64,000 nucleotides of DNA from NCBI GenBank assembly GCA_022786605.1, contig JALFWW010000009.1, positions 1-64,000 of the forward strand, written 5' to 3'. Numbering within the stretch: position 1 is the stretch's first letter; each line of letters starts with the position of its first letter. Below, piece by piece: positions 10,728-19,082 of this stretch. The translations under genes and the position numbers were made by a program. The notes under the pieces were generated by a model. The model saw nothing but the letters and a program-made list of their open reading frames with translations, did not search any database and was not told the DNA's origin. The stretch is from Clostridia bacterium. Lineage in GTDB: Bacteria > Bacillota > Clostridia > Lachnospirales > Anaerotignaceae.

Positions 10728-10745
10728 ATTCTGTATGAACAGAAT
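10728..10745 (-). other. Stem-loop between cggR and pgk
   Basis: Perfect arms ATTCTGT and ACAGAAT with a four-base loop lie in the cggR-pgk gap, without a T run, so it is not a terminator. In Bacillus subtilis the cggR-gapA message is cut just before such a hairpin to stabilise the enzyme part. The same role here is inference. Confidence 0.4.
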
Positions 10746-10761
10746 TACCATTCTACTGTGT

Positions 10762-10790
10762 ATTATACTGCGCATTTCAAAGCCCCGCAA
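10762..10790 (-). promoter_or_regulatory. Candidate pgk promoter inside the cggR 3' end
   Basis: TTGCGG (10790-10785), 17 bases, then TATAAT (10767-10762) on the minus strand, about 75 bases before pgk. It would let pgk-eno be expressed without CggR control. Confidence 0.55.
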
Positions 10791-11805
10791 GCCGCAGCAT
10801 TTCCAGCGCCGCGCCTTCATCCATAATAAATACCGCATTGGACATGCTCTTGCTCAAGGCAAGCAGACTTGCTGCTTTCTTTTTACCCCCTGCGGAAACG
10901 ATCACATGCTCCATCCGATGTACTTCCTCAAAGTCTACACCAATGGAATTTGTTTCATATACCACTTCACCTTTATGGTTAAAGTAATAGCCACATGCTT
11001 CCGCAACAGCATGTTCCTGCCGAAGCAATTTGCATGTATCATTATCCAGACGGCGTTTTTCCGCCATTTCCATAGCGTCACCAACGCCCAGCAGCAAAAT
11101 ATCCACCCGTTTCAATTCACCAATGGTTTCTGCCACTTCCGGTTCTGACTTCATTTCTTCCAGCACATTTGCGCTGAGGTTATCTGGCAGATGCAGCATG
11201 CGATAATCGGCTCCAGCTTTTTCCGCCAATTTTGCCGCCAGAGTATCTGCCTGCAGTTCCAGCTTTCTGCCGATGCTGCCGCGGGCAGGCAATACCATTT
11301 CTGCCTTCTGTACTGCTGTATAAGGCATAGCATCTACCAATGCCGCCATGGTCGTGCCGCCGGTGATGGCGATACGGCTGCTGCGGCGCATATTTTCCAA
11401 CAGCACTCTTGCGCCAATTTGTGCCATTTCCTTCACGGTGCGGTCGCTTTCGTCGGAATCTCCTTGTGCCAGCAATACCCGCTGTGCGCCAAGAATTTCC
11501 CGCACTTTTTCTTCCAGTTCGGACATTCCTGTCAAACTGGAGAACAGATCGCTCAGATTTTCCAAAACACTCAGACCATCTTCTGTTACAGACATGCCTG
11601 TTTTGGAAACCTTTACCAGACCCTGAGCATTTAATTTCTCAATTTCACTGCGAACCGTTCTCTCTGTCATTCCAAGAGAGATCACCACCAGCCGTCTGCC
11701 ACATGGTTCCAGCAGACGAACGGTTTTCAATATGCGGTATCTCTTTACCAGTTCCTCTGTCAAATCCGGTACGATTTTACGCACCATCTGCAGTTTTTCC
11801 TCCAT
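10777..11805 (-). CDS. cggR: Central glycolytic genes regulator CggR (SorC family)
   Basis: DNA-binding repressor of the glycolytic operon whose effector in Bacillus is fructose 1,6-bisphosphate. It has 342 residues from the ATG at 11805, with AGAGGTG seven bases upstream. An N-terminal winged helix-turn-helix domain (residues about 20-90, RTVRSEIEKLNAQGLVKVS) is followed by a SorC/DeoR sugar-phosphate-binding domain with ITGGTTMAALVDAM and VDILLLGVGDAMEMAEKR. It stands at the head of the operon, and a direct repeat of AGCGGGAC just upstream matches the known CggR half-site, which supports the assignment and suggests autorepression. Confidence 0.9.
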   Translation of the reverse strand: MEEKLQMVRKIVPDLTEELVKRYRILKTVRLLEPCGRRLVVISLGMTERTVRSEIEKLNAQGLVKVSKTGMSVTEDGLSVLENLSDLFSSLTGMSELEEKVREILGAQRVLLAQGDSDESDRTVKEMAQIGARVLLENMRRSSRIAITGGTTMAALVDAMPYTAVQKAEMVLPARGSIGRKLELQADTLAAKLAEKAGADYRMLHLPDNLSANVLEEMKSEPEVAETIGELKRVDILLLGVGDAMEMAEKRRLDNDTCKLLRQEHAVAEACGYYFNHKGEVVYETNSIGVDFEEVHRMEHVIVSAGGKKKAASLLALSKSMSNAVFIMDEGAALEMLRLAGL

Positions 11806-11830
11806 TTGCTCACCTCTTTGGATGCTTTCC

Positions 11831-11857
11831 GTCCCGCTGTGCATTTTTTGTCCCGCT
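11831..11857 (-). promoter_or_regulatory. CggR-like operator
   Basis: Two direct copies of AGCGGGAC with starts 19 bp apart lie 25-50 bases before the cggR start on the minus strand. The B. subtilis CggR site has CGGGAC half-sites repeated about every 20 bp. The trailing TGTC parts are poorly kept. Confidence 0.65.
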
Positions 11858-11871
11858 AAAATTTAAAAAGT

Positions 11872-11924
11872 GGCTGACACAAGAAAAAATCTCCCGGTAT
11901 TCCCCAATCCTTCTCATATCAGCC
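11872..11924 (-). terminator. Possible terminator before cggR
   Basis: Nine-base arms GGCTGATAT and GTGTCAGCC (with two G-T pairs) enclose a G-rich loop and are followed by ACTTTTTAAATTTT. It may end the transcript of the small acidic membrane protein, or it may be a folded leader. Confidence 0.35.
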
Positions 11925-11951
11925 GTTGTCAGACCCTTTGGTCTGTTTTTC

Positions 11952-12242
11952 TTAAGCCTGTTCTACCTTCACGGAATCATCTACATCACTGTCTGTGCAG
12001 CAGCATTCATCGTCAAAACATTCATCATCCAGATCGTCCCAATCATAGTCCCAATCTTCGTCATATTCATCATCCATTTTTGTTTTCAGCAGATAAACAA
12101 CGCCAAGTGTAACCACTGCCAGTACAGCCGCAACAACAGCCAGTACGATGAACATGGTCTTCTTTTCGTCACGATCCTGCAGTACAACAATTTTTTCTTT
12201 CAAATCGCTGAAGCTAGGTCTTACTTCAAAATACTTTTTCAT
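11952..12242 (-). CDS. Small membrane protein with acidic, cysteine-rich tail
   Basis: A 96-residue protein I cannot assign. Residues 1-28 are charged, residues 29-52 form one membrane segment (MFIVLAVVAAVLAVVTLGVVYLL), and the rest is an extremely acidic tail (DDEYDEDWDYDWDDLDDE) followed by a Cys cluster (ECFDDECCC). The tail could bind metal ions; this is inference. It starts 13 bases after the Nudix gene stop and so is probably co-transcribed. The frame is real rather than an acidic-codon artefact, given its ribosome binding site (GGAGAG) and clear membrane segment. Confidence 0.75.
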   Translation of the reverse strand: MKKYFEVRPSFSDLKEKIVVLQDRDEKKTMFIVLAVVAAVLAVVTLGVVYLLKTKMDDEYDEDWDYDWDDLDDECFDDECCCTDSDVDDSVKVEQA

Positions 12243-12255
12243 AGCACTCTCTCCT

Positions 12256-12720
12256 TCACGTTTTGTTCTGCATAAATTTCTTCTTCAAAAATTCCTTATT
12301 CTTTCGCATCTCACTATATTCATAGTATGCTTTTTTCAGAATCTGGCGCTCATCGTTGAATTTGAGCAGATGATAAGCCTCATGGAATTTATAAAAACCC
12401 GCGTCTGCAAAGTATTCCTCGCTCTGCGGTTTGCAGTAAAAGGAATTTGCACTCATCAAATACCAATGCACTGTCTTGTTGACGGTATCTTCTCCGCCTT
12501 TAAAGGTATACTGTGTTTTGCCTACATATTTGATGATCTCGCCATTGGCGCCTGATTCCTCTTTCACTTCACGCAGAGCAGTCTGGCGGTATGTTTCATT
12601 TTCTTCCACGGTCCCTTTGGGCAGAACCCAGCCCATATATCTGCCGTTCTGATTCTTATAGAGCAGGAGGATCTTCCACCTGTGTATCACGACGCCGCCG
12701 CAGCTTACTGCTTCAATCAC
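12256..12720 (-). CDS. Nudix hydrolase
   Basis: A 154-residue Nudix-fold pyrophosphohydrolase. The Nudix box runs from Gly36 to about Gly58 (GTVEENETYRQTALREVKEE then SGA), matching GX5EX7REUXEEXGU with every metal-binding Glu present. The preceding MGWVLPKGT is typical of the diadenosine polyphosphate / MutT-like branch. The substrate is unknown. A basic C-terminal helix (KKAYYEYSEMRKNKEFLKKK) is unusual and might bind nucleic acid or membrane. It is the first gene of a pair with the small acidic membrane protein. Confidence 0.88.
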   Translation of the reverse strand: MIEAVSCGGVVIHRWKILLLYKNQNGRYMGWVLPKGTVEENETYRQTALREVKEESGANGEIIKYVGKTQYTFKGGEDTVNKTVHWYLMSANSFYCKPQSEEYFADAGFYKFHEAYHLLKFNDERQILKKAYYEYSEMRKNKEFLKKKFMQNKT

Positions 12721-12809
12721 CGCATTCCCTCCGCTTTATTATTTTATATGCCATTCGATATCAGTATACCGCTTTTTCCTCTGCTTTTCAAGACAAAGCG
12801 TAAATTTTA

Positions 12810-13487
12810 CTATTTTTGGGACATTTTTTCTCCTGTGGGACGAAACGGCGATTTTTTCAGTAATTCTGCCATATGCCGCAAACTGGCGGTCACAAGGAGC
12901 CCCATAAGCAGTGCCAAAAAGACATCGGCAGCCGGGATTTCCGCCAACAGCAGGTAATTATACCATCCATGATACAGATAAGGTACCAAAAAACTAAGGA
13001 ACCATCCACTTTTTCTTTCGGCAAACTTTGCCTCTGCCAGCCAATAGCCCATCTGTACCCCAAATAACCCATGTCCCGGAACGGAAAGGACTGCTCTTGC
13101 CAGTGCTGTGCCAATGCCTCCCCAAAGCGGGTGCGTCACATAAACGATGTTTTCAATCCATGCGAAGCCCAAAGAAATAAAAACAGCGTATACAATGGCG
13201 TCAAAAGGCTCATTGTAGTGTGGATTTCGTGCAAGAAGTGCCAGCAGAAACAACATCTTCACGCTTTCCTCTACTAATGCCGCCTGCAAAAAAGCCGCCG
13301 CGAAAGGCAAATCCGTCAAAGGAAACTTGCTTTCCACCCATAGTCCCACACCGTAAATGACAAAAGTTGCGTAAACGCCAAAAAGCAGCCCCCACAAAAG
13401 CATCTGCCATGGTTCTTTTTCGTATTTATCCCGAATGTAAATATAAAACAGTCCTATCGCAACGGGAGCTGTCGCCGCCTGTATCAC
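12810..13487 (-). CDS. PrsW-family intramembrane metalloprotease
   Basis: A multi-spanning membrane protein of 225 residues with the PrsW signature. EESVK (Glu73, Glu74, Lys77) is the family EExxK motif; FAWIENIVYV, VPGHGLFG and the late YHGWYN add the other conserved acidic and His residues. In Bacillus PrsW cleaves the anti-sigma factor RsiW at site 1, but no sigma or anti-sigma gene is next to this one, so the target is unknown. The start is GTG at 13487 with AGGTGG seven bases upstream. It is transcribed alone or with the downstream Nudix pair, 89 bases away. Confidence 0.85.
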   Translation of the reverse strand: MIQAATAPVAIGLFYIYIRDKYEKEPWQMLLWGLLFGVYATFVIYGVGLWVESKFPLTDLPFAAAFLQAALVEESVKMLFLLALLARNPHYNEPFDAIVYAVFISLGFAWIENIVYVTHPLWGGIGTALARAVLSVPGHGLFGVQMGYWLAEAKFAERKSGWFLSFLVPYLYHGWYNYLLLAEIPAADVFLALLMGLLVTASLRHMAELLKKSPFRPTGEKMSQK

Positions 13488-13567
13488 GTTGCCACCACCT
13501 TTTGTTTTTCATATCTTGCCCCGTTTCAAGAAAAAAATTTCTTTTTTGAAAAATACATAAAAACAAA

Positions 13568-13598
13568 ACAGGCAGTCAGGAAATATCCTGCTGCCTGT
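13568..13598 (-). terminator. Terminator of the ABC operon
   Basis: Arms ACAGGCAG and CTGCCTGT with an inner CAGGA/TCCTG stem, followed by TTTTG and TTTTT on the minus strand, 32 bases past the permease stop. Confidence 0.8.
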
Positions 13599-13629
13599 CA
13601 TTGTTGCATTTGAAAAAGCAATCTGTTTT

Positions 13630-14955
13630 TTATTCTGTTTTGATGGCTGTCAGCGCACTCAATTTCATGGCGCGTTTTGCCGGCAGATAGCCAGACAATA
13701 CACCAATAATCGTAGCGAACGCAACAGCGGACAGATAAAGCCATATAGGAATGGAAGATGTCATTTCGCTCGCCTGTTTTGTCGCCACCAGATTCACCAA
13801 CAGCGACATCAGAAAACTGGTGATAATCCCCAGAACACCTCCGGCAAATCCGATAAACGCCGCTTCTGTCAAGAAAAGTAATTTGATATCCCGCAAAGAA
13901 GCGCCGATTACCTTCATGATACCAATTTCTCTGGTTCTTTCATAAATCGCCATAACCATCGTATTGGTGATGCCGATAGCCGCTACAATCAGGGATACGG
14001 CACCGATGGCACCCAGTACGATACGCAGCATTTTTGTGGTTTCTTTCATGGTTTCCAGCTGATCTGTCAAACTGGATGCCTGAAATCCCATGTCTTTGAT
14101 CTGCTGCTGCACTTCCTGCACTTTATTCAGATCACTTACCTTTACTGCCACCTGCTGATATTCTCCCTTTTTCTTCTGGGTTCCACTGCTGCTATATCCA
14201 CCTTGTTTTTTCCGCCAGGCTTCTTTCTCCTTCTGGATTTTTTCCATCTGTTTCAAAGGCATCACAACACTGTAGCCATTGCCGCCGCCTTCAGGCATGA
14301 TACCCAGTACAGGTGTCTTGATTGCTTTAATGGATTTATCTGCATACTGTGTGCCATAACTCCAGTCATAGGTCAAAAGGATTTTATCCTCCATGACATT
14401 GATTTCCGGCGGTTCTGCCTGCATCTGCATCTGCCAGCTTAATTTCGGATTATAAAACCCGCTGACAACGCTGCGTCCAATGACGATCCCTTCCTGATCC
14501 TCAGCTGTCAGCGTTCTGCCCTCTTCCACTTTATACCCCAAGGCTTCCATCGCTCCAGGGTCCAGCCCGATAAAACTGGCGTCACTGACATATTTTCCGC
14601 AAACCAGCATCATGCTTTCCCGCACAATAGGCGATACTGCTTCCACATATTCCATCTGTCTGAACTTTTCTATAGCGGCTCCATCCAGAGCGACATTCTT
14701 TTTGGGTTTTCCCTTATTCTGATCAGAATCACTGCTGATAAACATATCGCCGTTGTTGCCATAAACATCAATGACCTGCAAACTTCCCCATTCTTCCACC
14801 TGTTTCTGGAAACTTTCATTCATGCCAATACCGATGGAAATCATGACAACAATGGAAGTCGTTCCAATAACTACCCCCAGAATTGTCAGAAATGTCCGCA
14901 GTTTTCGCTTCCAAAGGTTGCGTACTGCCATCATGATCAAATCTCGTGTACTCAT
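13630..14955 (-). CDS. ABC transporter permease, FtsX/MacB type
   Basis: A 441-residue permease with the MacB layout. An N-terminal membrane helix (LRTFLTILGVVIGTTSIVVMISIGIG) follows the MacB-type start MAVRNLWKRKLR. A large extracellular MacB-PCD domain (about 50-310) comes next, then three C-terminal FtsX helices (VLGAIGAVSLIVAAIGITNT, a middle one, and IPIWLYLSAVAFATIIGVLSG). Such permeases usually move peptides or lipids, or transmit mechanical force, rather than import solutes. It is the third gene of a tightly coupled operon; its start overlaps the CARDB-protein stop by four bases. Confidence 0.9.
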   Translation of the reverse strand: MSTRDLIMMAVRNLWKRKLRTFLTILGVVIGTTSIVVMISIGIGMNESFQKQVEEWGSLQVIDVYGNNGDMFISSDSDQNKGKPKKNVALDGAAIEKFRQMEYVEAVSPIVRESMMLVCGKYVSDASFIGLDPGAMEALGYKVEEGRTLTAEDQEGIVIGRSVVSGFYNPKLSWQMQMQAEPPEINVMEDKILLTYDWSYGTQYADKSIKAIKTPVLGIMPEGGGNGYSVVMPLKQMEKIQKEKEAWRKKQGGYSSSGTQKKKGEYQQVAVKVSDLNKVQEVQQQIKDMGFQASSLTDQLETMKETTKMLRIVLGAIGAVSLIVAAIGITNTMVMAIYERTREIGIMKVIGASLRDIKLLFLTEAAFIGFAGGVLGIITSFLMSLLVNLVATKQASEMTSSIPIWLYLSAVAFATIIGVLSGYLPAKRAMKLSALTAIKTE

Positions 14956-17093
14956 AAGGGCATACCTTCTTTGTCATCATCGTCCTCATCATCATTTTCG
15001 TATTCATCTTCATCATCAAAGTCCATGCTTTCCGCAAAACCAGCCGGGTCTTTCTTCTGGTTTCTGATAAACAGGAACAGCCCCATGCCCAAGATGACAA
15101 TCAAGCCGATGCCAATGATGATATTTTTCAATGTCAATCCATTCTGTGGTGGTTCTGTGCCTTCTCCTTCGCCTTCAGGCATCATGGGTTCTGTAACATT
15201 GAGCACATAATCCCTGCGCTGTTCAATGGTCTCCCCGCTGGCATCCTCGTAAGTTGCCACGATGCTGACGGGCACTTCTCCGATGGTGTTGGGCGTGAAT
15301 GTCACTTCGTAGTAATCGCTGGCGCCAGGGTCCATATTCCCTACATAGGTACTTCTCTGGCTGCATTCCACATCGCCTTCCACCTTAAACATGACGTTAT
15401 TCAGCGCCACTTTACCCGTATTATAGTAGCTGAAAGAAACGGTAACGGGCATATACTGTTCCACAGATTCCGGCATGGCAAATTCGTCCATATTCAGTTC
15501 TGTAACCTGTTCCACGTTGATGCCCAACAGTTCCTGTGCGGTGTATTCATTGCCTTCCGCGTCTTCATATTCGAAATTCACAGTCAGTGTATAAGTTTTT
15601 GGCTGTGCGTTCGGCACTACATACAGCCGCAGTTCCTTATCCACTGTGCCTTTGGGCGGAATTGCGTCAAAATAATACGTATTGCTGCTGTTTACAGGGG
15701 TGAAAATATTCCCAGATTTTTCTGTTTCGGAAGAAGTTTCTTCTGCCAGTGTCAGGAACATTTTGATATTTTTCACGCCTTTTTCTTTATGTGTATTCAT
15801 CAAAGACAGGTTCAGGTCAAATTCTTCACCTGCCATAACGATCAATGGATCACAAACGTATTTGCTGACAATGATCTTGGGTTTGCTCTTGTTTTTATCA
15901 TCTTCGCCTTCTTCTTCCTTATCCTTTTTGGGATTGGAAATATTGACGCCTGCGTACTGTTTGAATGTATTGACTTTTGTTCCGCCGGAAGTATATTCCA
16001 CGGTAAACTGGATGGCATAGTTCTGGCTGGACGCCTGATTGGTCCCCGCAAAGGTAAATGTCATAGGCATACTTTCGCCAGGTGCCAGAGATGTCACGTT
16101 TTTCACGCTGCTGGATTTAGGCACCACTGCCGCAGGGTCCAGACCTTCCGCTGTGATGATGATATCTTTTGCCGCTACCTGACCAGCGTTATACAGTTCA
16201 AAGGTAATGGGGAAATTCTGGTTGACACCATAAGTACCAGCCGGTTCTACCATATTGCGAATGATGATCTGGGATGCTTTGCCGCTGACACCACCTACAT
16301 TGATGTAGTAATCCTGTGTCTTTTCATATTCTTTTCCCATCTCATCCATATATTTCAGTTTTACAGTCACAGGGTAATTCCCCGCTGCCATATCCGCGCT
16401 GGTTGCCAGAGGAAAAGAGAATTTGCCTTCCTGCCCGATATTCAGTGTTCCCAGCTGGACACTGCTGAAACCGCCGCTCAGGCTGATGCCTTCTGTTGTC
16501 AGCTTATCCAGAATGACTTCTGCCTGATACATGATCTGGCTGCCAGTATTTTTCACCCGTCCGGTAAGGGTACCGCCAGTGCCGGGAGAAAGACTTTCCG
16601 GTGTCATTTGCATCTGATCAAACAGATAGGAAGGCTCTCTGTCAAAGCCCTTGAGTTTAATGTAAATGGTATCCGTGCCGCTGTAAGAACCACCCAGAGG
16701 GTCTTTGTATGTATAACTCAATGTAATGGGATAACTTGCTTTATCAGGAGAACCATTCATGTTCACATACAGTTTCAATGTCTTTGTACCGTTGACACCC
16801 AAACTGCCTACATTTTCCCCATCAGAAAAATTCAGACTAAAGGGCGGCAGGGCTTCTGCGCTTTTCGCGCGAACCACTACATTGTCCGCAATAGCATTCC
16901 CTTTGTTTTTGATTTGAATATTCAAGCGGTTTTCTTTATTATTCTCCACTTCATACACACCATCGCCTGCCACAAACACCTGTGGGGTACCGATGTCAAA
17001 CTTATCCTCTGCCATGATGGGAACTGACAGCCCCAGCAATATGGACACTGACAGAATCATGGCAAATACACTTTTCCAGGTTTTCTTCCTCAT
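14952..17093 (-). CDS. Surface protein with CARDB/Ig-like repeats, ABC-associated
   Basis: A 713-residue exported protein anchored by a C-terminal helix. The signal peptide ends near IMA-ED (residue 28). At least five Ig-like CARDB repeats follow, each with an N-x-G-x-x-x-A-x-x-V pattern (KNKGNAIADNVVV, YNAGQVAAKDIII, YNTGKVALNNVMF). A membrane helix (LTLKNIIIGIGLIVILGMGL) and a strongly acidic cytoplasmic tail (DDEDEYENDDEDDDDKEG) close the protein. It resembles COG1361 S-layer-type proteins that occur with MacB-type ABC systems. It may play the periplasmic-adaptor role that MacA has in Gram-negatives; this is inference. Both ends overlap neighbours by four bases. Confidence 0.82.
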   Translation of the reverse strand: MRKKTWKSVFAMILSVSILLGLSVPIMAEDKFDIGTPQVFVAGDGVYEVENNKENRLNIQIKNKGNAIADNVVVRAKSAEALPPFSLNFSDGENVGSLGVNGTKTLKLYVNMNGSPDKASYPITLSYTYKDPLGGSYSGTDTIYIKLKGFDREPSYLFDQMQMTPESLSPGTGGTLTGRVKNTGSQIMYQAEVILDKLTTEGISLSGGFSSVQLGTLNIGQEGKFSFPLATSADMAAGNYPVTVKLKYMDEMGKEYEKTQDYYINVGGVSGKASQIIIRNMVEPAGTYGVNQNFPITFELYNAGQVAAKDIIITAEGLDPAAVVPKSSSVKNVTSLAPGESMPMTFTFAGTNQASSQNYAIQFTVEYTSGGTKVNTFKQYAGVNISNPKKDKEEEGEDDKNKSKPKIIVSKYVCDPLIVMAGEEFDLNLSLMNTHKEKGVKNIKMFLTLAEETSSETEKSGNIFTPVNSSNTYYFDAIPPKGTVDKELRLYVVPNAQPKTYTLTVNFEYEDAEGNEYTAQELLGINVEQVTELNMDEFAMPESVEQYMPVTVSFSYYNTGKVALNNVMFKVEGDVECSQRSTYVGNMDPGASDYYEVTFTPNTIGEVPVSIVATYEDASGETIEQRRDYVLNVTEPMMPEGEGEGTEPPQNGLTLKNIIIGIGLIVILGMGLFLFIRNQKKDPAGFAESMDFDDEDEYENDDEDDDDKEGMPL

Positions 17094-17803
17094 ACTTCCT
17101 CTCCTCCACTCTGTTGTTTCTCATCGATCCGTTCTATTTTTCCATCCATCATGACCACAATGCGATCGGCATATTCAGACAATTCCATATCATGGGTAAC
17201 AATGACCAGTGTCTGATTATTTTTCTTCGCCAAACCTGTGATCAGGTCCATCATCTCGTAAGTGGTTTTGGTATCCAGATTCCCCGTCGGTTCATCGGCA
17301 AATACCACCTGCGGGCTGTTGATAAATGCTCGGGCAATACTGACACGCTGCTGCTGACCGCCGGACATCTCACTGGGTTTATGATTGGCTCTGCCTTCCA
17401 GACCTACGGCTTTGAGCATCTCCATTGCCCGCTCGTTCCGTTCCTGCACTGGCACACCACGAAAAATCAACGGTAATGTCACATTTTCCATGGCTGTCAG
17501 TGTCGGCAGCAAATTATAGGACTGAAATACAAATCCTACATACTTTTGCCGGAACTGCGCCAACTGATCCTCATTCATGCGTTCAATATGTTTTTTATTG
17601 AATATAATTTGTCCGCTGGTAGGTTTTTCCAGACCCGCTATCAAATTCAGCAATGTGGATTTTCCTGAACCGGATTTTCCAAACAGACAGCATACTTCCC
17701 CCTGTCTGATGGAAAGACTGAGCCCATTGACCGCTGCTATGGTTTCTGCCCCCATACGGTAAAATTTCTTCACATCTTTGATTCGGATAATGCTTTTTCC
17801 CAA
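17090..17803 (-). CDS. ABC transporter ATP-binding protein, LolD/MacB type
   Basis: A 237-residue ATPase subunit with Walker A GKSGSGKSTLL (near 42-51), Q-loop VGFVFQSYNLLP, signature MSGGQQQRVSIARA, Walker B VVFADEPTGNLD and the switch His in VIVTHDMEL. The NLLPTLTAMENVTLPL stretch is typical of the LolD/MacB group. The start is TTG at 17803, with a very strong GGGAGGAG six bases upstream. It is the first gene of the three-gene operon. No histidine kinase or regulator gene is adjacent, unlike bacitracin-type systems. Confidence 0.93.
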   Translation of the reverse strand: MGKSIIRIKDVKKFYRMGAETIAAVNGLSLSIRQGEVCCLFGKSGSGKSTLLNLIAGLEKPTSGQIIFNKKHIERMNEDQLAQFRQKYVGFVFQSYNLLPTLTAMENVTLPLIFRGVPVQERNERAMEMLKAVGLEGRANHKPSEMSGGQQQRVSIARAFINSPQVVFADEPTGNLDTKTTYEMMDLITGLAKKNNQTLVIVTHDMELSEYADRIVVMMDGKIERIDEKQQSGGEEV

Positions 17804-17836
17804 GGCTTCTCCTCCCTTCTTTTGAAAAATGATCGT

Positions 17837-17849
17837 ATGATTTAATCAT
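17837..17849. promoter_or_regulatory. Palindrome before the ABC operon
   Basis: Arms ATGATT and AATCAT around one base, between a TATAAT (17871-17866) and the ribosome binding site of the ATPase gene. The position suits an operator, but no regulator can be named. Confidence 0.35.
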
Positions 17850-18004
17850 TTTTTAATATTCACATTATAGCATGGACTTATTACAAAATCTCACCCAATT
17901 TTTTACAAATTTCTTAACAATACAATTTTTCCTACCTTCTTTTTGTGCAACATGATATGTAAAAACCAAAAAATATTGAAAAATCAACAATTTTCCCAAC
18001 AAAA

Positions 18005-18041
18005 AAGGATATTTCTTCTTTTTCCTTGAAGAAATATCCTT
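18005..18041 (-). terminator. Terminator of the Dlt-like operon
   Basis: Fourteen-base perfect arms AAGGATATTTCTTC and GAAGAAATATCCTT followed by TTTTG on the minus strand, 18 bases past the SGNH-protein stop. Confidence 0.85.
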
Positions 18042-18058
18042 TTTCCTATTTTTTCAAA

Positions 18059-19078
18059 TTATCCGATTTTTTCCAGATAAGTTTGCAAATCAATGTCCCA
18101 CTGGGCATAAGCTTCTTCGCCTCTATGATCAGGCAAATCATAAGTCTGATCCAGATAATCGCCCAGCCATTTGCTGACTTTCACAGAGCCTGTCAGATTC
18201 ACATGACCCTGATCATAATAATCCACCGCAGGATCAAGACCTATCTGTGTGCGGATTTCTTCTGTATCGAAATCCACATAGTCCACGCCCTGTTCTGCCG
18301 CGAAAGCTTCCATAGCCTGACTCTTCTCATATGTCCAGCTCATTTTGGGCAAGTGGAGCAAGACCACATCAATGCCTTTTTCCTTACATAATGCGATAGA
18401 TTTTTCTGTATATGCCAATGCGCTTTCATCAAAAGCCACGGTTTCTCCTGTCGGTTCCATAAAACCTTCAGGATAAGTCTGAGGAGAAATGTCCCGCAGA
18501 TAAACATGACCTTTTTTGAAGGAATGCTTCATGAGCGGTCTGGGTTCCGCATCTGCCGGATTCACTTCTTTCCACCGTTCATGGTAACGGAACAGTGGGA
18601 ACACATAAGACAATGTGGTCTGGCGTTCATCAGCCGCTGTCACTTCCTGAATGATCTCCCATTTATAAGGAGAAAGTTTCATGCCGTCCATAGCACGGCG
18701 CATATCTCCTTCCTGCTCCACATAATCGTAAGACTGGAACAGGTTGTCACAGACCAAAACCACCACTTCAGGATTCTGATATTCCAGAGATTCCGCTAGA
18801 AGTCCATAGCTGACAGAAGGTGCCTGCAATGCGGACGCTCTGGCATATCCTGTAAAGCCATGATCCTGATACATGAGCATGGAAGATACCCCTCTCAAAA
18901 GAGGGCTGCTGCCAATATAGAGCACATCCAAGCTATCTTTCGGTTCATCATAAAAAGCATGAATTTCGTTTGTTTCGTCGTCATTCCGGCGATACATCTG
19001 GGTGAACTGTCCAAACACCAGCACAAATACCAGACAGAAGGCAGAACAACGAGCAATGATATTGATTTTTTTACCCAT
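18059..19078 (-). CDS. Membrane-anchored SGNH-type hydrolase (DltD-like position)
   Basis: A 339-residue protein with one N-terminal membrane helix (residues 9-26) and an extracellular SGNH/GDSL-like domain. Block I is YIGSSPLLRG with the likely nucleophile at Ser57 or Ser58, and a C-terminal DYYDQGHVNLTG supplies the Asp-x-x-His pair. It occupies the place of DltD, or of AlgX/AlgJ in acetylation systems, after an MBOAT gene. In such systems the SGNH protein transfers or removes the acyl group at the cell surface. The overall sequence is not clearly DltD, so the exact acceptor is unknown. It follows the MBOAT gene by four bases. Confidence 0.78.
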   Translation of the reverse strand: MGKKINIIARCSAFCLVFVLVFGQFTQMYRRNDDETNEIHAFYDEPKDSLDVLYIGSSPLLRGVSSMLMYQDHGFTGYARASALQAPSVSYGLLAESLEYQNPEVVVLVCDNLFQSYDYVEQEGDMRRAMDGMKLSPYKWEIIQEVTAADERQTTLSYVFPLFRYHERWKEVNPADAEPRPLMKHSFKKGHVYLRDISPQTYPEGFMEPTGETVAFDESALAYTEKSIALCKEKGIDVVLLHLPKMSWTYEKSQAMEAFAAEQGVDYVDFDTEEIRTQIGLDPAVDYYDQGHVNLTGSVKVSKWLGDYLDQTYDLPDHRGEEAYAQWDIDLQTYLEKIG

Positions 19079-19082
19079 ATGC

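Noticed and set aside
12810-13487. Plus-strand small frames opposite the PrsW gene
   Set aside because: Short, without ribosome binding sites, and opposite a frame with all PrsW motifs.
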